A stretch of 64,000 nucleotides of DNA from Holophaga foetida DSM 6591 (GCF_000242615.2 NZ_KI912268.1:2975766-3039765); one strand, 5' to 3'; positions 1 to 9,380 are shown, counted from the stretch's first letter. Notes: generated by a model not told the origin, from the sequence alone. Program-made: numbers and translations.

Positions 1-1
1 G

Positions 2-94
2 GTGGACATGAGTGTGGAGCGCGGCTGGGCCGAAGCCTCCCCCCGTTTCGCCTTCAATGCCGGGCTGATCTATCGCATCGGTAAACTCTGGTGA
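2..94 (+). CDS. C-terminal end of an outer-membrane beta-barrel-like protein (partial)
   Basis: An open frame enters from the left edge and gives 30 residues before TGA. The last residues, NAGLIYRIGKLW, alternate polar and hydrophobic side chains and finish on an aromatic residue, as the last beta strand of a Gram-negative outer-membrane protein usually does. That terminal signature is the only evidence. The family cannot be named from 30 residues, and the start lies outside the window. Confidence 0.5.
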   Translation: MDMSVERGWAEASPRFAFNAGLIYRIGKLW

Positions 95-104
95 TGGTCT
101 GCCT

Positions 105-134
105 CCCGTGCGGCCCATCTGCGGGCCGCACGGG
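105..134 (+). terminator. Perfect 12-bp inverted repeat after the first gene
   Basis: Positions 105-116 (CCCGTGCGGCCC) pair exactly with 123-134 across a 6-base loop, just after the stop at 94. A second short palindrome (GGGATG c CATCCC) follows at once. No T-run follows, so this may be a weak or Rho-assisted terminator or an mRNA-stabilising hairpin. Confidence 0.45.
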
Positions 135-241
135 GGATGCCATCCCGGACGAGGTGTGACCCTCGACCGGGGGACTCGCCGCTACGCTTTTGATTGCCGC
201 GACAGGCAACTTTCGATGATCGCGGCCAGGGAGCGGATTGC

Positions 242-1471
242 ATGAGTTCACACATCGTCGAGGAAGCCAAGCGGTGCCTTCAGTGCAAGGTTCCCAAGTG
301 CAGGGAAGGTTGCCCGGTCCAGACGCCTGTCAACGAGTTCATCAGGGCCTTCCTGGAGGAGGACATCCTTTCCGCCGGGGCCATGCTCTTCGAGAACAAC
401 CCCCTCTCGGTGGTCTGTTCCCTGGTCTGCCCCCAGGAGTTTCAGTGCGAGGGCCACTGTGTGCTCGGGAAGAAGGCGGGTCCGGTCCACATCAGCGACA
501 TCGAACACTACATCTCGAGCTACTACCTGAGCCACATCGAGGGGCGTCGCCTGGCGGGAAATGGCCACAAGGTCGCCATCATCGGGTCCGGCCCCGCCGG
601 GATCACCGTGGCCTTCCTCCTGGCCCAGCGGGGTTTCGAGATCACGATCTATGAGGCCCACGATCTGATCGGCGGCGTGATGCGCTACGGCATCCCGGGT
701 TTCCGTCTTCCCAAGGATCTTCTGGAGAAGCTGAAGGACAAGCTGGTGGACATGGGGGTGAAGATCCGCCCCAACACGCTGATCGGACCTACCCTGACGC
801 TTGATGACCTCTTCAGGGACGGCTTCAAGGCCGTCTTCATCGGCACCGGTGTGTGGAAGCCCCGGAAGCTGGACGTCAAGGGAGAGTCCCTGGGGCACGT
901 CCACTACGCCATCGACTACCTCAAGAACCCCGAGGTCTACACCCTGGGGAGAAGGGTCATCGTCATCGGGGCCGGGAACACGGCCATGGACGTGGCCCGC
1001 ACGGCGCTCCGGAAGAGCCTGTGCCGCGTCACCGTGGTGCACATCGGCGACCCGGGCACCATGTCCGCCCTGCCTGAAGAGCTGGAAATGGCCAAGATGG
1101 ACGGCGTGAAGTTCATCTACAACCGCTCGACCGTCGAGATCCTGGACGAGGGGATCAAGGTGCGGCGCACCCAGCGCGGTGGACCAGGGGGTCCCAAGTG
1201 GATGATCCTCGAAGGCACCGAGGAGATCCTGGAGGCCGATACCGTCATCATCGCCATCAGTCAGGGCCCAAGGGATGCCATCGTTTCCACCACCCAGGGC
1301 ATCGAACGGAATCCCCAAGGGCTTGTTTCCACCGACGAGTGCGGGCGCACGACCCGCCAGGGCGTCTTCGCTTCGGGGGACGTGGTCCACGGTGCGCGGA
1401 CCGTGGTCCAGGCCGTGAAGGTGTCCAAGCAGGTGGCGAAGGCCATCGAGGAATACGTGCTGGGGCTTTGA
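242..1471 (+). CDS. GltD-like NAD(P)-dependent flavoprotein oxidoreductase
   Basis: The 409-aa protein belongs to the glutamate synthase small-subunit family (GltD, NfnB, sulfide dehydrogenase subunit). The N-terminus carries cysteines for [4Fe-4S] centres (CLQCKVPKCREGCP, then CSLVCPQEFQCEGHC). An FAD-binding GSGPAG motif follows near residue 115 and a second dinucleotide motif, GAGNTA, near 245. It is shorter than classical GltD (about 470 aa), and no large glutamate synthase subunit lies nearby, so it may act with another partner. I chose the ATG at 242, just after a GGGAGCGG ribosome site, over an in-frame start at 194 whose extra 16 residues look non-coding. The precise substrate is unknown. 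Confidence 0.8.
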   Translation: MSSHIVEEAKRCLQCKVPKCREGCPVQTPVNEFIRAFLEEDILSAGAMLFENNPLSVVCSLVCPQEFQCEGHCVLGKKAGPVHISDIEHYISSYYLSHIEGRRLAGNGHKVAIIGSGPAGITVAFLLAQRGFEITIYEAHDLIGGVMRYGIPGFRLPKDLLEKLKDKLVDMGVKIRPNTLIGPTLTLDDLFRDGFKAVFIGTGVWKPRKLDVKGESLGHVHYAIDYLKNPEVYTLGRRVIVIGAGNTAMDVARTALRKSLCRVTVVHIGDPGTMSALPEELEMAKMDGVKFIYNRSTVEILDEGIKVRRTQRGGPGGPKWMILEGTEEILEADTVIIAISQGPRDAIVSTTQGIERNPQGLVSTDECGRTTRQGVFASGDVVHGARTVVQAVKVSKQVAKAIEEYVLGL

Positions 1472-1549
1472 TCGGCCGAGCTGGCCTGTTCCGGACGCGC
1501 GGGGCAGGTTCGTTCTGTGGGATCATGCTGAATCATTCAGCGGATTCCC

Positions 1550-2380
1550 ATGACTGTTTGCCTTCATGTTTCAACCATTGAGCCAGGCCCACTCCGGGAG
1601 AACTATCTGATTTCCAGGCTCGCCTGGCACTGGGAGCGGGCTGGGCACCGGATAAGCTATGGTGCGGCCTCGCTAGCTGGTGCGGATCTCGGCATCCTCC
1701 ACGTGGACCGGACCCGGGTGTTCGCGAAGGACCTTCCCGGGAATCCGAAAGGGGTTCCGCTCCTCAACGGCAGCGTCCTGGATATCTCCAAGAATCTGTA
1801 TTCCACGCTTCGCGTTCTTCCCGGGGATTCCTGGGATGGACCCGTCATTATCAAGAGCGTCCTGAACTGCTTTGGCGGCCCGGAATGGCGTGGCGCCCCT
1901 CGTGGGCTGTTCGCGCGGATGCGCCGCAAACTGGCCCGTCGGCACTGGAGGTTGGCGCAGTGTCTGCCCCCCGGTGACTACCCCATCCTTTCGAAGCTTT
2001 CCGAGGTTCCCGAGTGGGTCTGGGAAGATCCCGAGCTGATCGTGGAACGTTTCCTGCCTGAGCGGGAGGGGGAGTTCTACTGCCTCCGGGGTTGGATCTT
2101 CTTCGGAGACCGGGGCTACACCTACCGCCTGTTCTCCCACGCTGGCGTGGTGAAGATCAAATCCATGGTGAAGTCTGAGATCCTGGGAGAGCCTCCTCCC
2201 GAACTGGAAGCCTTCCGGGCCGCCCACGGCTTCGATTTCGGCAAGTTCGACTACGTCCTGGTGGATGGCAGACCGGTGATCCTGGATGTCAACAAGACCC
2301 CGATCCTTTCCGCCGCGCCCGATACCCCACGGGTCAAGGATCTGGCGGAGGGGCTTCGGAGCTTCCTGGAGCAGGTATGA
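1550..2380 (+). CDS. ATP-grasp-like protein (first of a pair)
   Basis: The 276-aa protein ends in a region that fits an ATP-grasp fold: an acidic strand (ELIVERFLPEREGEFYCLRG), a Phe-Asp-Tyr strand (GKFDYVLVDG) and the metal/ATP-binding DVNKTP motif near residue 246. The family joins a carboxylate to an amine or thiol via an acyl phosphate. Its stop overlaps the next start by four bases (ATGA), so the two are probably co-translated. A small palindrome (GCTGAA TCA TTCAGC, 1527-1541) sits just upstream of the start and the ribosome site is weak. Substrate unknown; a RimK-like or natural-product ligase role is possible but unproven. Confidence 0.6.
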   Translation: MTVCLHVSTIEPGPLRENYLISRLAWHWERAGHRISYGAASLAGADLGILHVDRTRVFAKDLPGNPKGVPLLNGSVLDISKNLYSTLRVLPGDSWDGPVIIKSVLNCFGGPEWRGAPRGLFARMRRKLARRHWRLAQCLPPGDYPILSKLSEVPEWVWEDPELIVERFLPEREGEFYCLRGWIFFGDRGYTYRLFSHAGVVKIKSMVKSEILGEPPPELEAFRAAHGFDFGKFDYVLVDGRPVILDVNKTPILSAAPDTPRVKDLAEGLRSFLEQV

Positions 2381-3573
2381 TGCTGGACGCCCTTGTCTCA
2401 AGCCTTTCCACCGATCGGCTGCTGCCCCCGGAAGCGGCCTTTATGGCCCGTACGGACCTCTTCCAGACCCGGATGCTCGGGTATACCCCGGGACTCCTGG
2501 AGGCGGTCACCGTTCTCCTCATGGGGGTCATCAACGGCCGGACGGCTGTCCGGCATGAAGGGGGAGTGGGACCCGAGATCCAGGCCATCTACCGGCGGGC
2601 CGGACTGGTGGTGGAGGAGGAGACCCTGGTCTACCGAACGGCCGAGGAGGCATGGGCCCTCGCCGATGGCCTCATCGAAAAAGGGAAGCGCTTCTTCTGG
2701 CCCTATCCCCTGCCTGCGGGCCGTTTCCCCGAGCACGCCCACCTGGTGACCACTGGGACTTGGCTGGCTCTCAACTCGAAGGGGAGCCTGGCCGAGATCG
2801 TGCCGTCGGAGCATCTGGCCCGTCGGAGGGTCTTGAGTCATGAGGCCCTCGCGGACTTCGAGCCGGATTCTCCGGTCTTTCTGAAATCGGCTGGGGAGGC
2901 CGCCACGGGATGGGGCTTCGCTGTGCGTCATTGCCCCGACCGGGAGTCCTTCCTGGCTGCCCGGGAATGGATGGCCCAGAACCGCGAGAGCGTTCCTGCG
3001 GTCGTCGTGGAGGAGGCGGTGGAGGTCGAGCGATGCTGGTGCGCCGGCCTGGGCATTGTGGACCAGGGTGCCACCTGTTTCGGTGGCGCCGAGCAGATCT
3101 TCTCCTCTCCGGGCCATCAGGCCGGAAGCATGGTCGATCCGGACCATCCTCTTCCGGCGGAAGGGCGGCGCCTGGCCGAGAGGGTCGGGGAGGTGGCCCG
3201 CCAGCGGGGCTTCCGAGGCGTCGCCGGACTGGATATCGGGTTGGCCCGGGACGGTCGCCTTATCGTCTTCGATCCCAACTTCCGCTTCAACTCCTCCACG
3301 ACCCAGGTGCTCCTGCACGACTCCGCCGCCGCCCGGGCGGGGCTACGGGTCAGCCGCTCCTTCCAGGTCAATCCCACCCTGCCTTTCAGCCAGGTGGCAG
3401 AGCGCCTCCTGGCTCCCATCGACGAGGCTTGGTTCGTCCCCACCCGATGCTTCAACGCCGAAAAGTGTCCGGCGGTGGAAGGGAAGCACATTGTCACCGG
3501 TTTTGTTCTAGGGGAAGACCGCGGGGCGGTGGAGGCCGCCTCGCTGAAGCTGAAGGAGAGACTGGAGGCGTGA
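2377..3573 (+). CDS. ATP-grasp domain protein (second of a pair)
   Basis: This 398-aa protein is also ATP-grasp-like. A possible ATP-binding strand is VFLKSAGEAATGWGF (about 168-182), followed by AVVVEEAVEVERCWCAG, and the C-terminal metal-binding segment is FDPNFRFNSSTTQ (about 305-317), where Asp and Asn would hold Mg-ATP. The first 130 residues look like a pre-ATP-grasp domain. It overlaps the preceding ATP-grasp gene by four bases, which argues for joint function. The two are not obvious copies of each other, so they may catalyse successive ligations. I cannot name the product. Confidence 0.65.
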   Translation: MMLDALVSSLSTDRLLPPEAAFMARTDLFQTRMLGYTPGLLEAVTVLLMGVINGRTAVRHEGGVGPEIQAIYRRAGLVVEEETLVYRTAEEAWALADGLIEKGKRFFWPYPLPAGRFPEHAHLVTTGTWLALNSKGSLAEIVPSEHLARRRVLSHEALADFEPDSPVFLKSAGEAATGWGFAVRHCPDRESFLAAREWMAQNRESVPAVVVEEAVEVERCWCAGLGIVDQGATCFGGAEQIFSSPGHQAGSMVDPDHPLPAEGRRLAERVGEVARQRGFRGVAGLDIGLARDGRLIVFDPNFRFNSSTTQVLLHDSAAARAGLRVSRSFQVNPTLPFSQVAERLLAPIDEAWFVPTRCFNAEKCPAVEGKHIVTGFVLGEDRGAVEAASLKLKERLEA

Positions 3574-3580
3574 GGTTTGG

Positions 3581-5137
3581 CTACGCCCCTTCCCGGAAGG
3601 TCACCTTGTTGATCTCGGCGAAGGTGGTGACGCCAATGCGCACTTTCTCCAGGGCGCTTTCGCGAAGGGTCTGCATGCCGTGACGGCGGGCGGTGGACTT
3701 GATCTCCTTGAGGGGAGCCCGGTTGGTGATGAGGTCGCGGATGTCGTCGTTCATGGCCATGAACTCGACGATGGCCTGCCGTCCCCGGTAGCCGGTGCCG
3801 TTGCAGTCCACGCAGCCCACCTTCTCGAAAAGGGTGGCCCGCTGGGCCCAGCTCGCCTCCAGGCCATTCTCGGCCAGTTCCTCGGTCGAGGTTTGGTGGG
3901 GGCGCTTGCACTTGGGGCAGAGCACCCGCACCAGGCGCTGGGCCAGGATGCAGTTGAGGGCCGAGACGAAGTTGTAGACCTCCACGCCCATGTGCTGGAA
4001 GCGGTAGATCACGTCCAGGGTGTTGTTGGCGTGGACGGTGGTGAAGACTAGGTGGCCCGTGAGGGCGGACTGGATGGCGATCTGGGCGGTCTCGTTGTCG
4101 CGGATCTCACCCACCAGGATCTTGTCGGGGTCATGGCGCAGGATGGAGCGCAGGCCCACGGCAAAGGTCAGGCCCTTCTTTTCGTTCACCGGGATCTGGG
4201 CCACCCCTTCGAGCTGGTATTCGACGGGGTCCTCGATGGTGATGAGCTTGTCCTCGGGGCTGCGGATCTCGCTGAGGACGGCGTAGAGGGTGGTGGTCTT
4301 GCCGGATCCCGTGGGGCCCGTCACCAGGAACATGCCGTAGGGCTCCTTGGCGAAGCGCCGGATGCGGGACAGTTCACTGGCCGAGAAGCCAAGGATGTCC
4401 AGGTTCAGGCTCTTGAACTCCTCGCTGAGGTTCTCCTTGTCCAGGATGCGGATCACGGCGTCCTCGCCGTGGATGGTGGGCATGATGCTGACGCGGAAGT
4501 CGATAGCCCGGCCCCGGACCTTGAGCTTGAAGCGGCCGTCCTGGGGCTTGCGCTTCTCGGCGATATCCAGTTCGGACATGACCTTGATGCGGCTGATGAT
4601 GAGGCTGGCAAAACGCTTGTCGATGGGCTCGGCCGCCGGGTAGAGGCTGCCGTCGATGCGGTACTTGATCTGAAAGCCGACGGCGGTGCTCTCCATGTGG
4701 ATATCGGAGGCGCGGCGCTGGAGGGCATTGAAGATGGTGGTGTCCACCAGGCGGACGATGGGAGCCTCATCCTTGTCCGTGAGGTGCTCCAGGTCCAGCA
4801 CGTCCTCATCGACATCCTCCTCCCGGAGGACCTGGACCTTGAGGGCCTCCCCGGCCTCATCCAGGACCTTCTGGCCGGATTCGGACTTCTTGAGGACCTC
4901 CTGGATCTGGGCCGCCGGTGCGCCCACGAAGCGCAGGGCCCGCTTGAAATGGATTCTCAGCAGGTCCTGGGTGACCACGTCCAGGGGGTCCGCCATGGCC
5001 ACCACCAGGGTGCCCCCCTGTTCGTGGATGGGCACGAAGCGGTGCTTGAGCATCAGGTCCAGGGAGACGGCATGGAAGAGACCGTAATCGACGGGTTCAC
5101 GGGTCAGGTCGAGGGTTGGATAAAGTTGATTGGTCAT
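3581..5137 (-). CDS. pilB: Type IV pilus assembly / type II secretion ATPase, PilB/GspE family
   Basis: A 518-aa cytoplasmic motor ATPase that drives pilin or pseudopilin polymerisation. An N-terminal MshEN-like domain (about 1-120) precedes the core, which has Walker A GPTGSGKTTTLYA (274-286), an Asp box (IEDPVEYQ), a Walker B region (ILVGEIRDNETA) and the His box GHLVFTTVHANN. Cysteine pairs at 407/410 and 442/445 form the zinc site typical of PilB. It is divergent from the nuo operon and shares an AT-rich intergenic stretch with it. No pilus membrane genes are adjacent, but a pilin-like gene and a PilR-type regulator lie near 38-40 kb. GspE cannot be fully excluded. Confidence 0.88.
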   Translation of the reverse strand: MTNQLYPTLDLTREPVDYGLFHAVSLDLMLKHRFVPIHEQGGTLVVAMADPLDVVTQDLLRIHFKRALRFVGAPAAQIQEVLKKSESGQKVLDEAGEALKVQVLREEDVDEDVLDLEHLTDKDEAPIVRLVDTTIFNALQRRASDIHMESTAVGFQIKYRIDGSLYPAAEPIDKRFASLIISRIKVMSELDIAEKRKPQDGRFKLKVRGRAIDFRVSIMPTIHGEDAVIRILDKENLSEEFKSLNLDILGFSASELSRIRRFAKEPYGMFLVTGPTGSGKTTTLYAVLSEIRSPEDKLITIEDPVEYQLEGVAQIPVNEKKGLTFAVGLRSILRHDPDKILVGEIRDNETAQIAIQSALTGHLVFTTVHANNTLDVIYRFQHMGVEVYNFVSALNCILAQRLVRVLCPKCKRPHQTSTEELAENGLEASWAQRATLFEKVGCVDCNGTGYRGRQAIVEFMAMNDDIRDLITNRAPLKEIKSTARRHGMQTLRESALEKVRIGVTTFAEINKVTFREGA

Positions 5138-5188
5138 ATCAGCACACTAGTTTCGAGGGTTTTTATCGATTGAAATGTATTGAAAACA

Positions 5189-5197
5189 TTATAACAT
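5189..5197 (-). promoter_or_regulatory. Extended -10 promoter element for pilB
   Basis: On the minus strand the AT-rich gap before pilB contains TGTTATAAT, a TGn extension with a consensus -10 hexamer, about 50 bases upstream of the start codon. No good -35 hexamer lies at the standard distance, as is common for extended -10 promoters. Confidence 0.5.
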
Positions 5198-5246
5198 ACT
5201 GTTCAAACATCGATTTGCGTTCATGCCTTCTCGGGAAAATCAAGCG

Positions 5247-5276
5247 TTGACCCTTCCCTGTTCCAAGGGACAGAAT
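5247..5276 (+). promoter_or_regulatory. Candidate promoter for the nuo operon
   Basis: TTGACC at 5247-5252 and CAGAAT at 5271-5276 are separated by 18 bases and lie about 30 bases upstream of the nuoA start. Five of six and four of six bases match the sigma-70 hexamers. Start-site mapping has not been done. Confidence 0.4.
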
Positions 5277-5304
5277 AAGCATCTGTCCACACTGGAGGGT
5301 CGCC

Positions 5305-5658
5305 TTGCCATCGTACGCCCCCATCTTGCTACTCATACTGGTTGCAATCGCTTTGCCGGTTGTGATTTGGAACACTTCTCGCCTTCTGAGGCCGAGCTGG
5401 CCCAGCGCTGCCAAGGCATCCACATACGAGTGTGGCATTGTCACAGTGTCGGAAGCCCGGGAGAAGTTCACGGTCCGATACTACCTTGTGGCGGTGATGT
5501 TCCTGGTGTTTGACGTGGAAACCGTCTTCCTCATGCCCTGGGCCATCCAGATGAAGGAACTGGCGGTCTTCGGGCTGGTGGAGATCGGGATCTTCCTCTT
5601 CCTTCTGCTCTTCGGCTACGGCTACATCTGGTCCAAGGGGGCCCTGACATGGGAATGA
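5305..5658 (+). CDS. nuoA: NADH-quinone oxidoreductase subunit A
   Basis: A 117-aa membrane subunit with three predicted helices and the family hallmarks [20 protein letters not shown] and [12 protein letters not shown]. The conserved Cys in the TYECG loop and the acidic Asp/Glu pair near the quinone-site region are present. NuoA links the peripheral arm to the membrane arm of complex I. It is the first gene of an 11-gene nuo operon and overlaps nuoB by ten bases. Confidence 0.95.
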   Translation: MPSYAPILLLILVAIALPVVIWNTSRLLRPSWPSAAKASTYECGIVTVSEAREKFTVRYYLVAVMFLVFDVETVFLMPWAIQMKELAVFGLVEIGIFLFLLLFGYGYIWSKGALTWE

Positions 5659-6158
5659 GAGAACCCTCGATTGTTGAGAACATCCTGATCACCACCAAGG
5701 TGGAGAAGGTGCTCAACTGGTCCCGTGCCACCAGCGTCTGGCCCCTCAGCTTCGGCCTGGCCTGCTGTGCCATCGAGATGATGGCCGCCGGCGCGGCCCG
5801 CTTCGACTTCGACCGCTTCGGTTCCGGCATCTTCCGGGCTTCACCCCGCCAAGCGGACCTGATGATCGTGGCTGGCACCGTCAGCTACAAGATGGCCCCC
5901 GTCATCAAGCAGCTCTACGACCAGATGCCCGAGCCCAAGTGGGTGATGGCCCTCGGCAGCTGCGCCACCTGTGGCGGCCCCTTCGACAGCTATCACGCGG
6001 TCCAGGGCGTGGACAAGATCATCCCCGTGGATGTCTACGTTCCCGGCTGCCCCCCCCGGCCCGAGGCCCTGATCTACGGATTCATGAAGCTCCAGGACAA
6101 GATCATGAACAGCAGCCTTGCGGATCGCTACCGCGAAGTCTTCGAGCCGGCGGAGTAG
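5649..6158 (+). CDS. nuoB: NADH-quinone oxidoreductase subunit B
   Basis: A 169-aa peripheral subunit that holds the terminal cluster N2, which passes electrons to quinone. The adjacent-cysteine motif LACCAIEM and the further cysteines in [10 protein letters not shown] and GCPPRPEAL are all visible. Length matches the family. It starts inside nuoA and ends three bases before nuoC. Confidence 0.96.
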   Translation: MGMREPSIVENILITTKVEKVLNWSRATSVWPLSFGLACCAIEMMAAGAARFDFDRFGSGIFRASPRQADLMIVAGTVSYKMAPVIKQLYDQMPEPKWVMALGSCATCGGPFDSYHAVQGVDKIIPVDVYVPGCPPRPEALIYGFMKLQDKIMNSSLADRYREVFEPAE

Positions 6159-6161
6159 GGT

Positions 6162-7073
6162 ATGTCGAATCAGGAAAAGCCCATCCAGCCAGATGACGCC
6201 GATATCGATCTGGCCCTCGAGAAGGCCCTGGGGGCCTCGGCGCCCAAGGCTCCCTATGTCTACGACTACAAGGCGGCCCCCAGCCGTCAGGTGGTGATGC
6301 CCAAGACCGTGCCCCTGCCGGGCCTGAGGGCCTACCTCGTCGAGAAGGCCGCCTTGGAGGCGGCGGAGGAGGCCAAGTGGCAGAAGGCCCAGGCTGACTA
6401 CGCGGCCGCCAAGGCCAAGGCGGAGGCTGAAGGGGCACCCGAGCCCAAGGCTCCCGTGAAGGTACTGCCCAAGAAGGACCCGGATCTCACGGTGCCCGTG
6501 CCCTCCGAGGCCAAGGACCCCGATCTGCTTCGCCTCATGGCGCTTCTCGGTGATGGTGTCGAGGAGGCTTTCGAGCAGTCCGGTGAGCTGACCTGCCAGG
6601 TCGCCCGGGCGCGCATCCTGGAGGCCCTGAAGCTCTGCCGCGAGGACGCTGCCCTCAAGTATGAAATGCTGGCGGACGAGACGGCCACCCACTATCCAGC
6701 TGCTGGGGACTTCGCCTTCAGCGTGGTCTATCACCTCACCAGCATCAGCCGCCGCAAGCGCCTTCGCCTGCGGATCCTGGTTCCAGAGGGCTTCGAGCCC
6801 CAGAGCGCCGTCCAGGTCTACCCCGGGGCCAACTGGCTGGAGCGGGAGATCTTCGACATGTTCGGAATCCGCTTCCAGAACCACCCGGACTTGGTGCGCA
6901 TCCTCTGTCCCGATGACTGGGAGGCCCATCCCCTGCGCAAGGAATACCCCGTGGTGGGCTGGGGGCAGCGGGACATCGACTTCCGCGAGGACCGCTCCGG
7001 CATGCTCAATCGGATCGCCCTGGAGAAGGCGGGCCAGCTGGGCATCAACCTCAAGCGTCCCAAGGCCGAGTAG
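6162..7073 (+). CDS. nuoC: NADH-quinone oxidoreductase subunit C with an N-terminal extension
   Basis: A 303-aa protein. The NuoC (30-kDa subunit) core spans roughly residues 119-295 and contains the signature NWLEREIFDMFGIRFQ followed by HPDLVRILCPDDWEAHPLRKEYP. It supports quinone-module assembly with NuoB and NuoD. The first about 118 residues are an unusual Ala/Lys/Glu-rich, probably helical extension (ALEAAEEAKWQKAQADYAAA) followed by a Pro-rich linker. It is co-transcribed with nuoB and nuoD, with no fusion to NuoD. Confidence 0.93.
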   Translation: MSNQEKPIQPDDADIDLALEKALGASAPKAPYVYDYKAAPSRQVVMPKTVPLPGLRAYLVEKAALEAAEEAKWQKAQADYAAAKAKAEAEGAPEPKAPVKVLPKKDPDLTVPVPSEAKDPDLLRLMALLGDGVEEAFEQSGELTCQVARARILEALKLCREDAALKYEMLADETATHYPAAGDFAFSVVYHLTSISRRKRLRLRILVPEGFEPQSAVQVYPGANWLEREIFDMFGIRFQNHPDLVRILCPDDWEAHPLRKEYPVVGWGQRDIDFREDRSGMLNRIALEKAGQLGINLKRPKAE

Positions 7074-7082
7074 GAGAGCCCC

Positions 7083-8183
7083 GTGTTCAAGCACCAGGAG
7101 ATGGAAATCAACATGGGGCCGCAGCACCCCTCCACCCACGGGGTGATGCGGCTCAAGCTCAAGCTCGATGGCGAGGTGGTGACGGAGTGCCGTCCCATGA
7201 TCGGCTACCTCCACCGCGGCGTGGAGAAGATCTGCGAGAACAAGAGCTTTGCCCAGGGCCAGATCTGGTCCGATCGTCTGGACTACTGCTCCGCCGTGGC
7301 CAACAACCTGGGCTGGGCGGAGGCCTGCGAAAAGCTCATGGGCATCACCGTGCCCCGCAAGGCCCAGTACGTCCGCACTCTGCTGGCGGAGTTCAACCGC
7401 CTGGCGAGCCACCTCATCTGGCTGGCCACCCACGCCCTGGACATCGGGGCCATGACGGTCTTCCTCTACGCCTTCCGCGAGCGCGAGGACATCCTGGACA
7501 TTAATGAGGCGTACTGCGGTTCCCGCCTCACGACCACGGCCTTCCGCATCGGCGGCATCCCCCAGGAACTTCCCGAGGGCTTCGAGCAGAAGGTCCGCAC
7601 CTTCCTGGCCAAGTTCCCGAGCTGCATCGAGGAATACGAGGGCCTGCTCAACGAGAACCGCATCTGGAAGAAGCGCACCATCGGGGTGGGCCTGCTGAGC
7701 GCAGAGGACGCCATCGCCCTGGGCGTGACGGGCCCCGTGCTCCGCGGTGCAGGCGTGGCCTACGACATTCGCAAGGCCTTCCCCTACGCGGCCTACTCCG
7801 AGATGCAGTTCGACATCCCCACCAAGCCCGAGGCCGACACCTACGCCCGGTACCTGGTGCGCATGGAGGAGATGCGGCAGAGCGTCCGCATCATCCAGCA
7901 GTGCATGGACGGTCTGCCCGAAGGCCCCATCATGGCCAAGATCCCCAAGCTCCTGAAGAGCGAGGTGAACGAGGTCTACCACGCCACCGAGGCCCCCAAG
8001 GGCGAGATCGGCTACTACCTTGTGGGCGAGAAGGGCGGGGCGGCTCCCTACCGCTTCCATGTGCGTGCCCCCGGTTTCATGAACCTCCAGAGCCTTCCCA
8101 AGATGGTGGAAGGCAGCCTCATCGCCGACGTCATCGCCTCCATCGGCACCCTTGACGTGGTGCTGGGCGAGATTGATCGCTAA
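7083..8183 (+). CDS. nuoD: NADH-quinone oxidoreductase subunit D
   Basis: A 366-aa 49-kDa-type subunit that forms the quinone-binding pocket with NuoB. It opens with the family signature [15 protein letters not shown], including the His that contacts the quinone head group, and continues with [12 protein letters not shown] and EFNRLASHL. The C-terminus [13 protein letters not shown] is the expected conserved end. It sits between nuoC and nuoH. In E. coli-like operons nuoEFG would come between D and H; here they are absent. Confidence 0.96.
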   Translation: MFKHQEMEINMGPQHPSTHGVMRLKLKLDGEVVTECRPMIGYLHRGVEKICENKSFAQGQIWSDRLDYCSAVANNLGWAEACEKLMGITVPRKAQYVRTLLAEFNRLASHLIWLATHALDIGAMTVFLYAFREREDILDINEAYCGSRLTTTAFRIGGIPQELPEGFEQKVRTFLAKFPSCIEEYEGLLNENRIWKKRTIGVGLLSAEDAIALGVTGPVLRGAGVAYDIRKAFPYAAYSEMQFDIPTKPEADTYARYLVRMEEMRQSVRIIQQCMDGLPEGPIMAKIPKLLKSEVNEVYHATEAPKGEIGYYLVGEKGGAAPYRFHVRAPGFMNLQSLPKMVEGSLIADVIASIGTLDVVLGEIDR

Positions 8184-8196
8184 GGGAACCTGAGCC

Positions 8197-9372
8197 ATGC
8201 CAACGATCTCCCTGACCCAGTCCCTCGTCATCTCCCTCATCCAGTGCGTGCTGGTGGTGGTCTTCATCTTCGTGGTGGTGCCCCTCACGGTCTTCGCCGA
8301 ACGCAAGGTCCTGGGTTACCTCCAGCAACGCCTGGGCTCCACCCGCATCGCCGGCCATCTCGGCGGCCTCACCGGCCTCCTGAACCGTGGCATGTGGAAG
8401 CTCGGCAAGGTGCCCGTGCTCTCCTACTGGCGCGGCCTGCCCGGCTTGGTGGGCGACGTCATGAAGATGCTCCTCAAGGAGGACATCCTCCCCACCAAGG
8501 CCGACAAGTTCGTCTTCTGGATCGCCCCGGCCCTGAGCTTCGTCGCCTCCGTGGTGGTCTTCGCCACCATCTGCTTCGTCCCAGGAACCTTCTTTACCTT
8601 CCCCACGTGGGTTCCCTTCCTGGGCGGCCTTCCGGTGAGCGGTGGCATCGCTGATGTCAACGTGGGGCTGCTCTGGATCCTGGGCATGGCCACGGTGGGC
8701 GTCTATGGCATCGTGCTGGCGGGCTGGGCTTCCAACTCCAAGTACCCCCTCCTGGGCGGCCTGCGCAGCGCAGCCCAGATGGTGAGCTACGAGGTGCCTC
8801 TCACCCTGAGCCTCCTGGCTCCGGTGCTCATCTCCGGAAGCCTCAAGTTCAGCGAAATGAGCCAGGCCATGGCGGTCGGTGTGCCCCTCTGGGCCATCAT
8901 CCCCCAGGTCATCGGCTTCCTGATCTACCTCACCTGCGGCTTCGCCGAGACCAACCGCGTGCCCTTCGACATGCCCGAGGCGGAAAACGAACTGGTAGCT
9001 GGCTTCCACACGGAATACTCCGGGATGAAGTTCGGGTTCTTCTACCTGGCCGAATACGTGAACATGACGGTGGTTTCGGCCATGGCGGCGGGCTTCTTCC
9101 TGGGGGGCTCCTGGCTCCTGCCCTTCGGGCTCCAGGGCGTGGTCAATCCCTACTTGGCCTCGCTGCCCTCCTGGCTCGTGACGCTCCTGTGCGAGCCCCA
9201 TGCGGCCTTCTTCGCCATCAAGATCGTCTTCCTGCTCTTCGTCTTCATCTGGGTGCGCGGCACCATTCCCCGCTACCGCTATGACCAGATCATGGCCGTG
9301 GCCTGGAAGTATCTGATCCCGCTGACGCTGGTCAATCTGGTCCTGGCGGCGGCCGTTCGGCTGGCGATGTGA
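8197..9372 (+). CDS. nuoH: NADH-quinone oxidoreductase subunit H
   Basis: A 391-aa multi-pass subunit that anchors the peripheral arm and starts the proton-translocation path. It has the signatures ERKVLGYLQQRLG and EVPLTLSLLAPVL, the conserved acidic loop FAETNRVPFDMPEAENELV and the C-terminal WVRGTIPRYRYDQIM. It overlaps the region just before nuoI. Confidence 0.96.
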   Translation: MPTISLTQSLVISLIQCVLVVVFIFVVVPLTVFAERKVLGYLQQRLGSTRIAGHLGGLTGLLNRGMWKLGKVPVLSYWRGLPGLVGDVMKMLLKEDILPTKADKFVFWIAPALSFVASVVVFATICFVPGTFFTFPTWVPFLGGLPVSGGIADVNVGLLWILGMATVGVYGIVLAGWASNSKYPLLGGLRSAAQMVSYEVPLTLSLLAPVLISGSLKFSEMSQAMAVGVPLWAIIPQVIGFLIYLTCGFAETNRVPFDMPEAENELVAGFHTEYSGMKFGFFYLAEYVNMTVVSAMAAGFFLGGSWLLPFGLQGVVNPYLASLPSWLVTLLCEPHAAFFAIKIVFLLFVFIWVRGTIPRYRYDQIMAVAWKYLIPLTLVNLVLAAAVRLAM

Positions 9373-9380
9373 GGGGCACC

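Noticed and set aside
194..241. N-terminal extension of the GltD-like gene
   Set aside because: The extra 16 residues overlap a likely ribosome site for the ATG at 242 and do not resemble the family.
5841..8306. Long antisense open frame of more than 800 codons across nuoB-nuoD
   Set aside because: It lies opposite three clear nuo genes, is rich in His, Leu, Gly and Asp from complementary GC-rich codons, and has no family features.
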